From STD1-80 sp043802745 (GTDB lineage Bacteria > Patescibacteriota > Minisyncoccia > Minisyncoccales > CG1-02-41-26): 48,531 nucleotides of DNA. Position numbers and translations under genes: made by a program. Positions 7,616-15,572 of this stretch are shown piece by piece; positions within the stretch are counted from its first letter, which is position 1, and every line of letters starts with the position of its first letter. Location: positions 1 to 48,531 of the forward strand of contig JAZDKU010000006.1 in the NCBI GenBank assembly GCA_043802745.1, given 5' to 3'. Under the pieces are notes generated by a model that worked only from the letters and a program-made list of their open reading frames with translations, did not search any database and was not told the DNA's origin.

Positions 7616-8602
7616 TTAGTGCTTAACAACTTTCAAAGAAATTGCGCTCTCCCCTGCTGATAATTTTAATTCGCCCCCGATAGGAAAAGTAATTCTAGGG
7701 CAAGTGTGACCAAAATCAACATTAGCCACAATGGGCATGTTGCCTAACTCCTTTTTTGTCTTTATTATTTGCCTTAGTAAATCTTCAGTCATTTTACTGA
7801 CTCTTTGAAATCTGCCCATCACAATGCCTCTCACCCCCTCAAACCCAGGCTGGTGAATAAGCGACTGTAAATCTCTATCAAAAGTATGTGGCAAAGATTC
7901 GTCATCATCTTCCAAGAATAAAATTGATTCTTGTAGATTTGGAAAATATTCCGTACCCTGCAAGAGATTAAGCGTGCAAAGATTGGCTCCCAAAATTGTG
8001 CCAAAGGCCTCCCCCTTATTAATCAACCAAAAACCCTCGCCATCAATCAATGTCCTATCCTCTTGATTCATATACCAAGCATCGTCACTCCATTGTTTGG
8101 CTGGTAAAATATCAAAAGAATCTTCAGCCATTAAACATTTTTTAAAATAATCTAAAGTATAATCAAAATATAGCTTCTCGCCAAAACTTGAATAATGCGG
8201 TCCAGAATAATTAACCAAACCAGTCTTAGTAAAAATAGCGTTATTTAAAGCAGTAATATCCGAATAGCCGCAAAATATTTTTGGATTATTTTTTATTAAC
8301 TCCCAATCCAAATACCTTAATAATTGGTTGCAATTAAATCCTCCGATAACTGTAATAATGGCTTTAATGCTTTTGTCAGCAAAAGCTTCATGCAAATCTT
8401 CAACACGCGATTCAATGCTAGAGGACCTAAAGCTATCTGCTTCTTCAGCATGCTTGCTAAAGCTAAGCTCCAAGCCCAAGTCAGCAAATCTTTGATTGGC
8501 TATTTCTCTAGATTCTTTTGAAATAATGGCCAATGTTCTTGAGGGTGCAACCACTCGCACGCCATCCCCCTTATTTAATTTTTCCGCAAAAATCTTTTTC
8601 AT
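7616..8602 (-). CDS. LD-carboxypeptidase / MccF-like S66 peptidase
   Basis: 328 residues, normal S66 length. The catalytic Ser is S114 in CGYSDITALN, the Glu is E231 in LFLEDDDE, and the His is H299 in DFGHTCPRITFPIG. The N-terminal GDGVRVVAPSR is also typical. S66 enzymes remove the terminal D-Ala from murein tetrapeptides, or, as in MccF, cleave microcin C-type acyl-adenylates. There is no signal peptide, so it acts in the cytoplasm on recycled muropeptides or imported toxins. The sequence does not separate LdcA from MccF function, although the acidic LEDDDE loop resembles MccF-type members. Confidence 0.85.
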   Translation of the reverse strand: MKKIFAEKLNKGDGVRVVAPSRTLAIISKESREIANQRFADLGLELSFSKHAEEADSFRSSSIESRVEDLHEAFADKSIKAIITVIGGFNCNQLLRYLDWELIKNNPKIFCGYSDITALNNAIFTKTGLVNYSGPHYSSFGEKLYFDYTLDYFKKCLMAEDSFDILPAKQWSDDAWYMNQEDRTLIDGEGFWLINKGEAFGTILGANLCTLNLLQGTEYFPNLQESILFLEDDDESLPHTFDRDLQSLIHQPGFEGVRGIVMGRFQRVSKMTEDLLRQIIKTKKELGNMPIVANVDFGHTCPRITFPIGGELKLSAGESAISLKVVKH

Positions 8603-8614
8603 AAATTTATTCTA

Positions 8615-8881
8615 CTAATCAGCAAGCTGAATTACAAGCAATCCATTTTTTTCAATTTCCTCCTTTTGCCCGAAGTCATCAAGTTTAAATTTCAAAATAT
8701 AATCAACCTTTTTCTCAATCTTTCTGCCGGTGTATTCTTTTGTTTGGGGATCCCACTCCTCTAAAATTAAAGTATCCCCCGCTTCAACATCAAAATCAGC
8801 CACTCTTAAATCAAACCTTTTTTTGCCAGTCAATACCAGCTCAAAATACTCGGGCCAAGTTTTCTTTTTAATTATTTTCAT
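8615..8881 (-). CDS. DUF3850 (ASCH-like) domain protein
   Basis: 88 residues from ATG 8881 (MKIIKKKTWPEYFELVLTGK). The pattern PEYFELVLTGKKRFDLRVADF, then GDTLILEEWDP and EYTGRKIEKKVDYIL matches DUF3850, a small beta-barrel related to ASCH/PUA RNA-binding folds. The longer frame from 8914 overlaps the previous gene and adds residues outside the domain. A nucleic-acid-binding role is inferred from the fold only. Confidence 0.75.
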   Translation of the reverse strand: MKIIKKKTWPEYFELVLTGKKRFDLRVADFDVEAGDTLILEEWDPQTKEYTGRKIEKKVDYILKFKLDDFGQKEEIEKNGLLVIQLAD

Positions 8882-8889
8882 ATTTTTAT

Positions 8890-9405
8890 TTATTTTAAAA
8901 ACTTCAAAGGCCAAAAAATAGCTACCCCTCCAGCTGAAGCCAAGGTTCTAACTGAAGATATTCTCCTAACACATCTGTCTGGCTTATCTTGAGAAATTCC
9001 GCTCATAGTCAAAGTGTCGCCATTGGCCATAGGACATTCAAAAGTTTTGTACTCCTCTATTAAATACCTTCCAGCAAAAGCAAGCCCAATTAAAAAATAA
9101 ATAATAACCACCCAAATTAAAATTTTCTTAAACTGTATTTTCATAATTTTTATTCCACTCTCCGCTTCTTTTTCCATTTTATCTAAGCGAGTATAGTAGT
9201 CTGAAATTTCTTTGAGATGCGCCCAAGCAATCTTGCCAGTCTTGGCTTCATCGTCATTGGTCACATTGGTTTGTGGGTCATGAGCTCCATGCTCCAACTC
9301 CACCCCCAACCCCATCCTAAACTCCTCCAAATCGTACTTGGTAAAATCCACCCCAATCCCCTCCCCTATTAATTTTGCCTCCTCTTGCGTAAATTTTTTA
9401 TTCAT
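8890..9405 (-). CDS. DUF5661 protein fused to a single-span membrane domain
   Basis: 171 residues. Residues 1-85 (FTQEEAKLIGEGIGVDF ... ELEHGAHDPQTNVTNDDEAKTGKIAWAH ... DYYTRLDKMEKEAE) match the DUF5661 family found widely in CPR genomes, and closely match the stand-alone 84-residue copy at 12170-12424. The frame then continues through MKIQFKKILIWVVIIYFLIGL, a membrane span, to a short Cys-containing C-terminal domain. The stand-alone copy stops just after the point where this one continues. The fusion probably arose by stop-codon loss into a neighbouring small membrane gene, whose own ATG (MKIQFKK) is kept in frame. Confidence 0.75.
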   Translation of the reverse strand: MNKKFTQEEAKLIGEGIGVDFTKYDLEEFRMGLGVELEHGAHDPQTNVTNDDEAKTGKIAWAHLKEISDYYTRLDKMEKEAESGIKIMKIQFKKILIWVVIIYFLIGLAFAGRYLIEEYKTFECPMANGDTLTMSGISQDKPDRCVRRISSVRTLASAGGVAIFWPLKFLK

Positions 9406-9424
9406 AGTTTTTTCTTTTTCTTAT

Positions 9425-9628
9425 TTAAATGCCTAAGCGAGGGGCGATAAGTTTGTTCCAAAGCGCTATTAAAAGCGGCCACCCAAAAAGAAAAATAGCA
9501 ATAATTCTCAAGCTTATTTTTACCTTTTTTGATTCTTGCTTTTGGGAGATAAAATATAAAATAAGAGCTAAAATCCAAGAGCCAAAAAAAGCTATCGGAT
9601 CAGTTGCTGGCCATCCATTTTCAAACAT
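9425..9628 (-). CDS. Small two-span membrane protein
   Basis: 67 residues. It opens MFENGWPATDPIAFFGSWIL and has hydrophobic spans at about 13-29 and 41-58 separated by a basic KQESKKVK loop, with a basic C-terminus. Not recognised. An overlapping plus-strand frame covers the same DNA but encodes a Lys/Pro-rich peptide without structure. The minus frame has the better membrane-protein pattern and follows the direction of its neighbours. Confidence 0.55.
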   Translation of the reverse strand: MFENGWPATDPIAFFGSWILALILYFISQKQESKKVKISLRIIAIFLFGWPLLIALWNKLIAPRLGI

Positions 9629-9692
9629 ATTTTAGTTAATTAAATTATAAATTCACAACGACCTTTTATCCAGACAGATATGATAGCTAGCA

Positions 9693-10091
9693 TTAATTAG
9701 ATTGAAGTAAGTTTTTCATATACTGTTCCGAAGCTGGATTTGGATTGTCTAACCATTGATACTGATTCTTTCGTTGGTCTTGAAGTGCCTTTTCTTTTAG
9801 ATGGCATTTATAGTATTGCAATAAAGTAAATGTGAGGCAAAGAAAAAAAATAACTAACATTACATACCCAACTTTTTTATAACTATTTCTAATCACCATA
9901 ATACTAGAGTAAAAACCAAAAAAGATAAACAAAATAACATTGATTACTCTATACAAACCAAAAAGAGGGCAGAAACTTGATTCTGGCATAAAAGAAATCA
10001 CCAACAACACCCAGATAATAACGAGGGCTGAGACCACCAGAAAGAATTCTCCTTTTTGCTCCTTGTCTTCAAAGGTTATCTTTTTCATCAT
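9693..10091 (-). CDS. Hypothetical three-span membrane protein
   Basis: 132 residues. After a charged start (MMKKITFEDKEQKGEF) there are three hydrophobic spans: about 17-34, 47-65 and 75-91. A charged Gln/Asn-rich C-terminal tail (QDQRKNQYQWLDNPNP) follows. No family recognised. It lies between two DUF5661-derived sequences: the fused gene at 8890-9405 downstream and the truncated copy at 10132-10188 upstream. The tail probably lies in the cytoplasm. Confidence 0.6.
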   Translation of the reverse strand: MMKKITFEDKEQKGEFFLVVSALVIIWVLLVISFMPESSFCPLFGLYRVINVILFIFFGFYSSIMVIRNSYKKVGYVMLVIFFLCLTFTLLQYYKCHLKEKALQDQRKNQYQWLDNPNPASEQYMKNLLQSN

Positions 10092-10131
10092 TTTTGTATT
10101 ATTTTTACTCCCCCCTTGCCTCGCCGTAGCT

Positions 10132-10188
10132 TTAGCGAAGGCAGGTCTCCCTATTCGCCTCCTCCTGCGTAAATTTTTTGTTACTCAT
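10132..10188 (-). pseudogene. Truncated third copy of DUF5661 (N-terminal remnant)
   Basis: ATG 10186-10188 opens MSNKKFTQEEA, almost identical to the starts of the two DUF5661 genes, then diverges to NRETCLR and stops. The point of divergence is a dispersed repeat (CCTTCGCTAAAGCTACGGCG, minus strand). The copy was apparently cut off there by a repeat insertion or recombination. The rest of 10189-10253 is T/A-rich spacer with nothing visible. Confidence 0.6.
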
Positions 10189-10253
10189 AAGTTTTATTTT
10201 TTACTTTTTATTTTTTATTTTACCTAACCCCCCTAAAGAAATAAAGCTACCCC

Positions 10254-10574
10254 CTATTTTCTTTTAATCCATTCTTTGCTAATCCACTTTTTGATAATGG
10301 CTTGGTCTAAATCAATATCCATAACCGTGGCAATAGCAAAAACCAAACCAATCACATCCGCCAATTCTTTAGCAAAGCCCTTTTTAGCTTCTTCATCTGA
10401 TAAATACTTTTCTGGCCGGCATCTTTTTTTATAAACCAAATAGGCCTGCATCAACTCGCCAACCTCTTCTCCTATCTTTAAAATTAAGTAGTCGTCATTT
10501 AAAGCGATTTTATCTTTTTCCAAATGCTCTAAAAACACTTGGGCAACTTGTTTTTGTATTTCTTTTAATTCCAT
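10254..10574 (-). CDS. MazG-like nucleotide pyrophosphohydrolase
   Basis: 106 residues from ATG 10574 (MELKEIQKQV), preferred over the longer 10595 frame because the domain begins here. The metal-binding helices are visible as KIGEEVGELMQAY and FAKELADVIGLVFAIA, the EExxE and ExxD pattern of the all-alpha NTP pyrophosphatase superfamily. Such enzymes hydrolyse (d)NTPs to NMP and pyrophosphate, often as house-cleaning or stress factors. It lies 7 nt after the RhuM-Fic gene stop. A second, different MazG-like gene is at 21927-22286. Confidence 0.75.
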   Translation of the reverse strand: MELKEIQKQVAQVFLEHLEKDKIALNDDYLILKIGEEVGELMQAYLVYKKRCRPEKYLSDEEAKKGFAKELADVIGLVFAIATVMDIDLDQAIIKKWISKEWIKRK

Positions 10575-10581
10575 ATTTTTA

Positions 10582-11550
10582 TTATTTTTTCGCAATAAGA
10601 TTTAAAATTAAGCCAATAACTTTATCTTTTTCTTTCGTGTCGCTACAAGCAACAAGAATTGTTAATGCAGTAAGCGCAGAAGGAGTAAGCTTGGATACAT
10701 CTAAAATATTGGCTTGCTTTAAAAACCACACAAAAGCAAATGCTCCACTTCTTTTGTTGCCATCAACAAAAGGGTGATCTTTAATCATAAAATATAGAAG
10801 GTGAGCTGCTTTTTCCTCTGCGCTTTCGTATAGTTCCTTACCGCCAAAAGATTGCATCACATTGCCAATAATTCCTGCCACAAAACCCTCGCTTCTTTCT
10901 TTGCCAAAAATATCAGTTACTTCCGACCTACGCATAAGCTCTTCTTTTAACCCAGCTAAGCTTTTAGAAATTTTTTCTGTTGTTAATAAAACCTTTTTCT
11001 TTGTAAGCTTTCCTTTTGGTAAAACGCCTTTGTCATACGCATCAAGTGATAGCCAAGTATCAGCAAAAAGCGATACAAGTTCAACTGCGTCTTCTGCATC
11101 CACAACAGAGCCAGCTGGCAAAAGTTTTTTAATATCTTCCACCACGCTCAAGAACTGCGCGTAATTTTCCGAAATACGATTTTTATTGACCGCATATCCG
11201 TCAACAATATAACTTCGCAACGTTTTTGTTGCCCATTTTCTAAATTCTATTGCTACTTTTGAGTTTGTCCTATAACCAACTCCTAAAATAACATCCAGCG
11301 AATAGAGGATAATGGGCTTGTCAGAATTTGCAATATGCATTTTTTGCATATTGCTTTTTTTATCAATTTCACCATCCTTAAAAATATTATTAATATGTCG
11401 CGAAATAACCGATTGGTCAACGCCAAAAAGATTAACGATTTGCGCTTGTGTGGCCCATATTGTTTCACGCGAAAAATCCCCCCGAAGCTCAATGGCTCCT
11501 GACTTTGCTTGATAAATCACAACCTGCGATTTTTTATTACTTTTCTTCAT
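10582..11550 (-). CDS. RhuM-Fic/DOC fusion protein
   Basis: 322 residues. The N-terminal half (about 1-120) is RhuM-like: SGAIELRGDFSRETIWATQAQIVNLF, VISRHINNIFKDGE, VILGVGYRTNS and VAIEFRKWATKTL. This is a DNA-binding-like module known from virulence protein RhuM. The C-terminal half carries the Fic motif HPFVDGNKRSG (259-269), close to the HxFx(D/E)GNxRxxR consensus and sufficient for AMP transfer or, in DOC, phosphorylation. No inhibitory helix is obvious. The ATG overlaps the HIT stop (ATGA). This architecture is common in mobile or defence contexts and may act as a toxin (inference). Confidence 0.85.
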   Translation of the reverse strand: MKKSNKKSQVVIYQAKSGAIELRGDFSRETIWATQAQIVNLFGVDQSVISRHINNIFKDGEIDKKSNMQKMHIANSDKPIILYSLDVILGVGYRTNSKVAIEFRKWATKTLRSYIVDGYAVNKNRISENYAQFLSVVEDIKKLLPAGSVVDAEDAVELVSLFADTWLSLDAYDKGVLPKGKLTKKKVLLTTEKISKSLAGLKEELMRRSEVTDIFGKERSEGFVAGIIGNVMQSFGGKELYESAEEKAAHLLYFMIKDHPFVDGNKRSGAFAFVWFLKQANILDVSKLTPSALTALTILVACSDTKEKDKVIGLILNLIAKK

Positions 11551-11939
11551 TTTCCCCGTCTTTTATTCTCTTCTTGTTTAAAAAAATAACAAATGCCCTT
11601 GCCCACTAACGGCTCGTCGCTAAACCTAGCCACTACATGTAAATGAGCATGAGAAACTCTCTGGCCAGCCACCTCGCCAACGTTCCAACCAATAATAAAC
11701 CCGTCGGGATTTGCTTTGCTTAAAATCTTTTTTGCTTCTAATAAATACTTTCTCATAGACGCCCACTCTTGCTCGTTTATTTCAAAAGGCGTTTCTATAT
11801 GCCTTTTAGTTATTATTAAAACAGCATTTTGTAAAACAGGGTCTATTGATTCCACAATATAGCAAAAATCGTCTTGAGCCAAAACCCCGCCTCTTAATAT
11901 CTTATTTTCCAAACAAAAATTACAATCCTTTATTGCCAT
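11547..11939 (-). CDS. HIT-family nucleotide-binding protein
   Basis: About 130 residues from ATG 11939 (MAIKDCNFC); a longer frame to 11963 would use TTG. The histidine triad is HAHLH at 97-101 in RVSHAHLHVVARF. The N-terminal CNFC pair resembles the zinc knuckle of bacterial HIT hydrolases, although the other zinc ligands are unclear. HIT proteins hydrolyse nucleotide-phosphoramidate or dinucleoside polyphosphate bonds. It is co-transcribed with the RhuM-Fic gene through an ATGA overlap, so it could modify or reverse nucleotidyl products made by Fic (inference). Confidence 0.85.
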   Translation of the reverse strand: MAIKDCNFCLENKILRGGVLAQDDFCYIVESIDPVLQNAVLIITKRHIETPFEINEQEWASMRKYLLEAKKILSKANPDGFIIGWNVGEVAGQRVSHAHLHVVARFSDEPLVGKGICYFFKQEENKRRGK

Positions 11940-12034
11940 AAATTTATTTTTTATTTCCTCCAAAGTTTTTCCTCATAAACCGTGGCTAACCCCATTTCTA
12001 TTTCTCTCCTTATATTGAGTTCTCCACAGATCTC

Positions 12035-12126
12035 TTGATTGACATGCTATCTTATGTTATATTTAAAGCGTAGGAGCAATCCTACTAATCACGCGGTCCC
12101 GCCTCTGGCGGGATTTTCGCTTTTTA
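12035..12126 (+). ncRNA. Candidate short plus-strand RNA with own promoter and terminator
   Basis: TTGATT (12035-12040), a 17-nt spacer and TATATT (12058-12063) form a plausible promoter. The following about 60 nt fold into a short hairpin TAGGA/TCCTA and a strong stem CCCGCC-TCT-GGCGGG followed by ATTTTCGCTTTTT. An outer AAAGCG/CGCTTT pairing could close the whole. There is no ORF and no plus-strand gene nearby. The rest of 11964-12170 holds another small dyad, TTGACAC/GTGTCAA (12149-12165). Confidence 0.35.
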
Positions 12127-12169
12127 TATACACTCTTTTGCGAGTCCTGTTGACACCGAGTGTCAAAAA

Positions 12170-12424
12170 CTACTCCCCTTCCGCTTCTTTTTCCATTTTA
12201 TCTAAGCGAGTGTAGTAATCTGGAATCTCTTTGAGATGGGCCCAGGCAATTTTGCCAGTCATTGCTTCATCGTCATTGGTAACATTGGTTTGTGTGTCGC
12301 AAAGCCCATGCTCCAACTCCACCCCCAAGCCCACCCTAAACTCCTCCAAATCATACACGCCAAAATCCACCCCTATCATATCCCCTATTACTTTCGCCTC
12401 CTCTTGTGTAAATTGTTTTTTCAT
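12170..12424 (-). CDS. DUF5661 family protein
   Basis: 84 residues, a stand-alone DUF5661 protein: FTQEEAKVIGDMIGVDFGVY, EFRVGLGVELEHG, TNVTNDDEAMTGKIAWAHL, DYYTRLDKMEKEAE. The family is small, acidic and of unknown function, and frequent in Patescibacteria. It is nearly identical to the first 85 residues of the fused protein at 8890-9405, so a recent duplication is likely. It is the last gene of the cluster that includes the type III restriction genes. It lies 17 nt after the membrane-protein gene upstream. Confidence 0.8.
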   Translation of the reverse strand: MKKQFTQEEAKVIGDMIGVDFGVYDLEEFRVGLGVELEHGLCDTQTNVTNDDEAMTGKIAWAHLKEIPDYYTRLDKMEKEAEGE

Positions 12425-12440
12425 AAATAAAATGTTTTAG

Positions 12441-13004
12441 TTACCGAATAATTCGGCACAAAATTTGTGAAAAATTATAATCTAAAAAAGATGATAGAAG
12501 AATAATAGAACCGACAGCAAATAAAAGTAACATCAAAGAAAAAACTTTGTCTGTATTTTTTAGTCTTTCTTCGAAAATGTCTTCGGCAGCTTGTTCCATC
12601 TCTTTAATTTTGTCTTTTGTATAATGTTCAAAATTGCCCCTTGCAACCTCTAGACCAATTTTCTCCCAATCTTTAATATATTTTTCAATCTTGTTAACAT
12701 ACCCATTATAAATATTTTTTGTATCAGTATAAATCTTTTTCAACCAAAAAATACCTAAAAAAATAACACCAAACAAGAATATCTCGCCAATAAAAAATAA
12801 ATTCCTGTTTATTACGCTTGATATACCGGTAAAGCCAAACCCAGCTACTATCCCCACTACAGTAACAACCCTATAACTCAATTCTAATATTCTGATAAGA
12901 AACTTGTCGTGGTCCTTGACGATTTCTTTCATCGTAGCAAAAGCACTATCTATGTATTCCTGAATCTCTGATATTTTTTGTAAAATTTCTTCTTGTGTTG
13001 GCAT
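12441..13004 (-). CDS. Hypothetical membrane protein with cytoplasmic helical domain
   Basis: About 187 residues from ATG 13004 (MPTQEEILQKISEI). The longer 13049 frame overlaps the previous gene. An N-terminal helical segment is followed by two membrane spans (VVTVVGIVAGFGFTGI and LFFIGEIFLFGVIFLGIFW). A charged helical domain of about 70 residues (KNIYNGYVNKIEKYIKDW ... EERLKNTDKVF) precedes a final span (LMLLLFAVGSIILLSSF). Not recognised. It lies directly downstream of the Res gene cluster and may be an accessory defence effector (inference from position only). Confidence 0.6.
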   Translation of the reverse strand: MPTQEEILQKISEIQEYIDSAFATMKEIVKDHDKFLIRILELSYRVVTVVGIVAGFGFTGISSVINRNLFFIGEIFLFGVIFLGIFWLKKIYTDTKNIYNGYVNKIEKYIKDWEKIGLEVARGNFEHYTKDKIKEMEQAAEDIFEERLKNTDKVFSLMLLLFAVGSIILLSSFLDYNFSQILCRIIR

Positions 13005-13014
13005 TTTCTTAGTT

Positions 13015-13209
13015 TTATTTCCTCCAAGGTTTTTCAAAAAGAATAACAATAATAATTATAGCAAGCAAAAATGCAATAAATATGAGTAAGGGTTTGCTTA
13101 GCGACCAAGTAGTCTTAACCACAAGCACCAATAGAAAATACGCCCCAACAACCGCCGCTTTAATAACCTCCCATATCAACTGCCAAAAATTTATATCAAC
13201 AACCGCCAT
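13015..13209 (-). CDS. Small membrane protein
   Basis: 64 residues with two hydrophobic spans (about 20-34 and 39-57), an acidic and aromatic start (MAVVDINFWQLIWEV) and a basic end (FEKPWRK). No family recognised. Its ATG lies 10 nt after the Res stop codon and its end is 11 nt before the next start, so it belongs to the same transcript. Small two-span proteins beside defence genes can be membrane-acting effectors, but nothing in the sequence proves that. Confidence 0.55.
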   Translation of the reverse strand: MAVVDINFWQLIWEVIKAAVVGAYFLLVLVVKTTWSLSKPLLIFIAFLLAIIIIVILFEKPWRK

Positions 13210-13218
13210 TACTTTTAA

Positions 13219-15510
13219 TTATAATTTCGAAACTTCGTTAATAATATTATCAATATTATTTTTCTCTACCCACATAAAATAATATCCTTTATTGCTCAAT
13301 TTTTGCCACATTTCGCCAGTTGCCTTTTTATAATCCGAATCTTCTGACCCCACCAAATGCTCACCCTTATATTCTAAAATGATATAATTCTCATCCTTTG
13401 TTTTCGCAATAAAATCCGGATAAAATTTTTGCTTTTTACATCCCTGAATAAAAAAACCGCCTATTTCTGGATTACGAAACCACCAATAAATGTTTTCAAG
13501 AGCGTTTAATTTACTCGCTAAATCTAACTCTTCTTTATTCATTTTGCCTGCTTTTTCGTACAGGTGTTTATCAAAGTTATCTGGAGAAACCTGCAGTAAA
13601 CTTATGTTATCGCCTAAATTAAAATTTTCACCATTAGAAACAACTGTCTGACCCTTAATCAACTCTTTAAACTTCTTCTCTGTTAGTTTGTCAACAATTT
13701 CATTAATTTTATTTTCAATAACTTCTTTAATTTGATATTGATGCCTGGCTACCTCGCTAAAAGTATACTGCGTCAATAATTTGTCTAAGATTCTTTTCAA
13801 AAAAACACTCACTTCATCAATAGCAATAAACCCCCGTTGAATTTTTATTCTAAACCAAGATAGTAAGTCATCTTTAGTAAAGTCCTTGCAATGATAGATA
13901 AGCCCCAACTTTCCGGCTGCGTCTCTTATTAACTCGCCTTTGTTGCCAATGTCAATTTTTAAAATTCTGTTATCTTCAACTAATTGAAAATCAACTGTTG
14001 CGTCTTGGTTTTTTAAAATAGCAACATCCCCAATCAAATCTGCCACATAATCTAACTTCCGCAAATTTTCTCCATCTTTAATATTTATAAAAGGAACAAC
14101 AATTTCTTTATCGTCAATTTTTCTTTTATATTCGTTAGCAATAATTGATACTCCATTTGCCATTGGCACAATATCCTCATAGCCATTTTCTTGCAACCCC
14201 TTAATAACCATCTCCGATGTTTGATTGAAATTTTGAGTAGAAGCGAAAATATAAGCGGAATTTAAAGCAGGGTCTTCTTTTTCTTCGGCGTTTGGTAAAC
14301 GCATAATTCGACCAATGGTCTGCTCCACCGATAGTCGCGCGCCTAAATTAGAAACAGACACCAACACATAGGCAAACGGACAATCCCAGCCCTCCCTTAA
14401 AGCATTGACCGTAATAATATAACGAATTGGGCAAGTTTTAGCCAAAAGTGTTTTCATATTTGGCAGTCCTCTCTTTTTTGCTGTTTGAATAGCAATTTGC
14501 TCTTCAGGTATGTTAGCTTCTTGCATTAAAAAATTCTTTATTCTTTCCACATAAACCCTATTGGCATTTTCTATGTCTTGCTCTGCTTGCAAAAGCATGA
14601 TGGGCCTAATATACTCGCCCTTGATTTTCTTGGCTCTTTTATCTAAATCGTTTAATTTTTCAATGCCTTCATAAATCGTTTCTTGCCACGGCGTTTTGTT
14701 AGCTAAATAAATCGGCATTTTTATCATTTTTGCCGCTTTCAATTCTTTGGCTGAAACATTAACTAACACATTACTTTGCCCTTTAGGCGTAGCGGTAAAT
14801 TCTAGAACAAACGACGGATTCAACCCCTTCAACATATCAAAAGAAAGCTCGGTTTGAACATTATGCCCCTCGTCCACAATCACTAACGGATTATGCAATT
14901 TAATAACATTGACTAAAGAATAGATAATTTCGCCTTCTTTATCCTTGTCTAAAAAATCAAAATCGGCACTATCAAGTCCTTCAAAATGTAACATTAAATC
15001 CCCATTATCTTGATACGCTTTAAGCCATTCTTTATCCGTTCGCCTAAAAGCGCCTAGGGTTGAAATAACAATGCAAAGATTATCCGTTAAATCATCTTTC
15101 TTAATCTTTTTGGCTTCGGCCAAATCAAAAACTTTTACCGCATTATTAAATCGTTCGTCCAAAACTTCCCGATAAGGGTGCTTGCGGTCGCGCAAATTGT
15201 TTAATGTCTGCGTTTTGATAGCATCGGACGGCACAAACCACATTGCCAAACCTTTGTCGCTTCTTTCAGCCAAGTAATCTTTAAAAATAATGCCCACAGA
15301 ATGGCTGGCAATCAAGGTTTTACCCCCACCTGTTGGCACTTTTATGCACACAAAAGGGCTTCGGCCAATCTCTGGCACCCAGTTATAATTTTTGTCAGTT
15401 CGTATCATAAAAGCCACCCCCGCCGCTTTTTCAGTGTCATACTTTTTCATTTCTGCTAAATATGTAGTCAACTCATCTAAAACTTTTTGTTGATATTTTT
15501 TTAATTGCAT
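13219..15510 (-). CDS. res: Type III restriction endonuclease, Res subunit
   Basis: 763 residues from ATG 15510 (MQLKKYQQKVLDEL); an upstream ATG at 15552 lies inside the divergent promoter region. Superfamily 2 helicase motifs are in order: PTGGGKT (59-65), IVDEGHN (DEGH motif II), EFTATPKG (III), ITVNALREGWDCP (V) and SVEQTIGRIMRLP (VI). The C-terminal PD-(D/E)xK nuclease is seen as YPDFIAKTKDE...ILEYKG at about 697-716. Type III Res translocates or slides on DNA using ATP and cuts near unmethylated sites together with Mod. All catalytic motifs look intact. It is shorter than many Res proteins (about 900). Confidence 0.92.
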   Translation of the reverse strand: MQLKKYQQKVLDELTTYLAEMKKYDTEKAAGVAFMIRTDKNYNWVPEIGRSPFVCIKVPTGGGKTLIASHSVGIIFKDYLAERSDKGLAMWFVPSDAIKTQTLNNLRDRKHPYREVLDERFNNAVKVFDLAEAKKIKKDDLTDNLCIVISTLGAFRRTDKEWLKAYQDNGDLMLHFEGLDSADFDFLDKDKEGEIIYSLVNVIKLHNPLVIVDEGHNVQTELSFDMLKGLNPSFVLEFTATPKGQSNVLVNVSAKELKAAKMIKMPIYLANKTPWQETIYEGIEKLNDLDKRAKKIKGEYIRPIMLLQAEQDIENANRVYVERIKNFLMQEANIPEEQIAIQTAKKRGLPNMKTLLAKTCPIRYIITVNALREGWDCPFAYVLVSVSNLGARLSVEQTIGRIMRLPNAEEKEDPALNSAYIFASTQNFNQTSEMVIKGLQENGYEDIVPMANGVSIIANEYKRKIDDKEIVVPFINIKDGENLRKLDYVADLIGDVAILKNQDATVDFQLVEDNRILKIDIGNKGELIRDAAGKLGLIYHCKDFTKDDLLSWFRIKIQRGFIAIDEVSVFLKRILDKLLTQYTFSEVARHQYQIKEVIENKINEIVDKLTEKKFKELIKGQTVVSNGENFNLGDNISLLQVSPDNFDKHLYEKAGKMNKEELDLASKLNALENIYWWFRNPEIGGFFIQGCKKQKFYPDFIAKTKDENYIILEYKGEHLVGSEDSDYKKATGEMWQKLSNKGYYFMWVEKNNIDNIINEVSKL

Positions 15511-15516
15511 ACTAGC

Positions 15517-15545
15517 TTGATTTTGATAGAAAAATGAATTATAAT
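15517..15545 (+). promoter_or_regulatory. Sigma-70-type promoter for the plus-strand gene between res and mod
   Basis: TTGATT (15517-15522), exactly 17 nt, then a perfect TATAAT (15540-15545), 27 nt before the ATG at 15573. It overlaps the divergent upstream region of res, so the two genes could compete or be co-regulated. Confidence 0.65.
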
Positions 15546-15572
15546 TACTCAAATTTAATTAATATTTTACCC

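Noticed and set aside
9429..9635. Plus-strand frame over 9429-9635
   Set aside because: The minus frame has a membrane-protein pattern and the neighbours' direction; the plus frame does not.
12149..12165. TTGACAC/GTGTCAA dyad as a promoter
   Set aside because: There is no -10 box at correct spacing on either strand.
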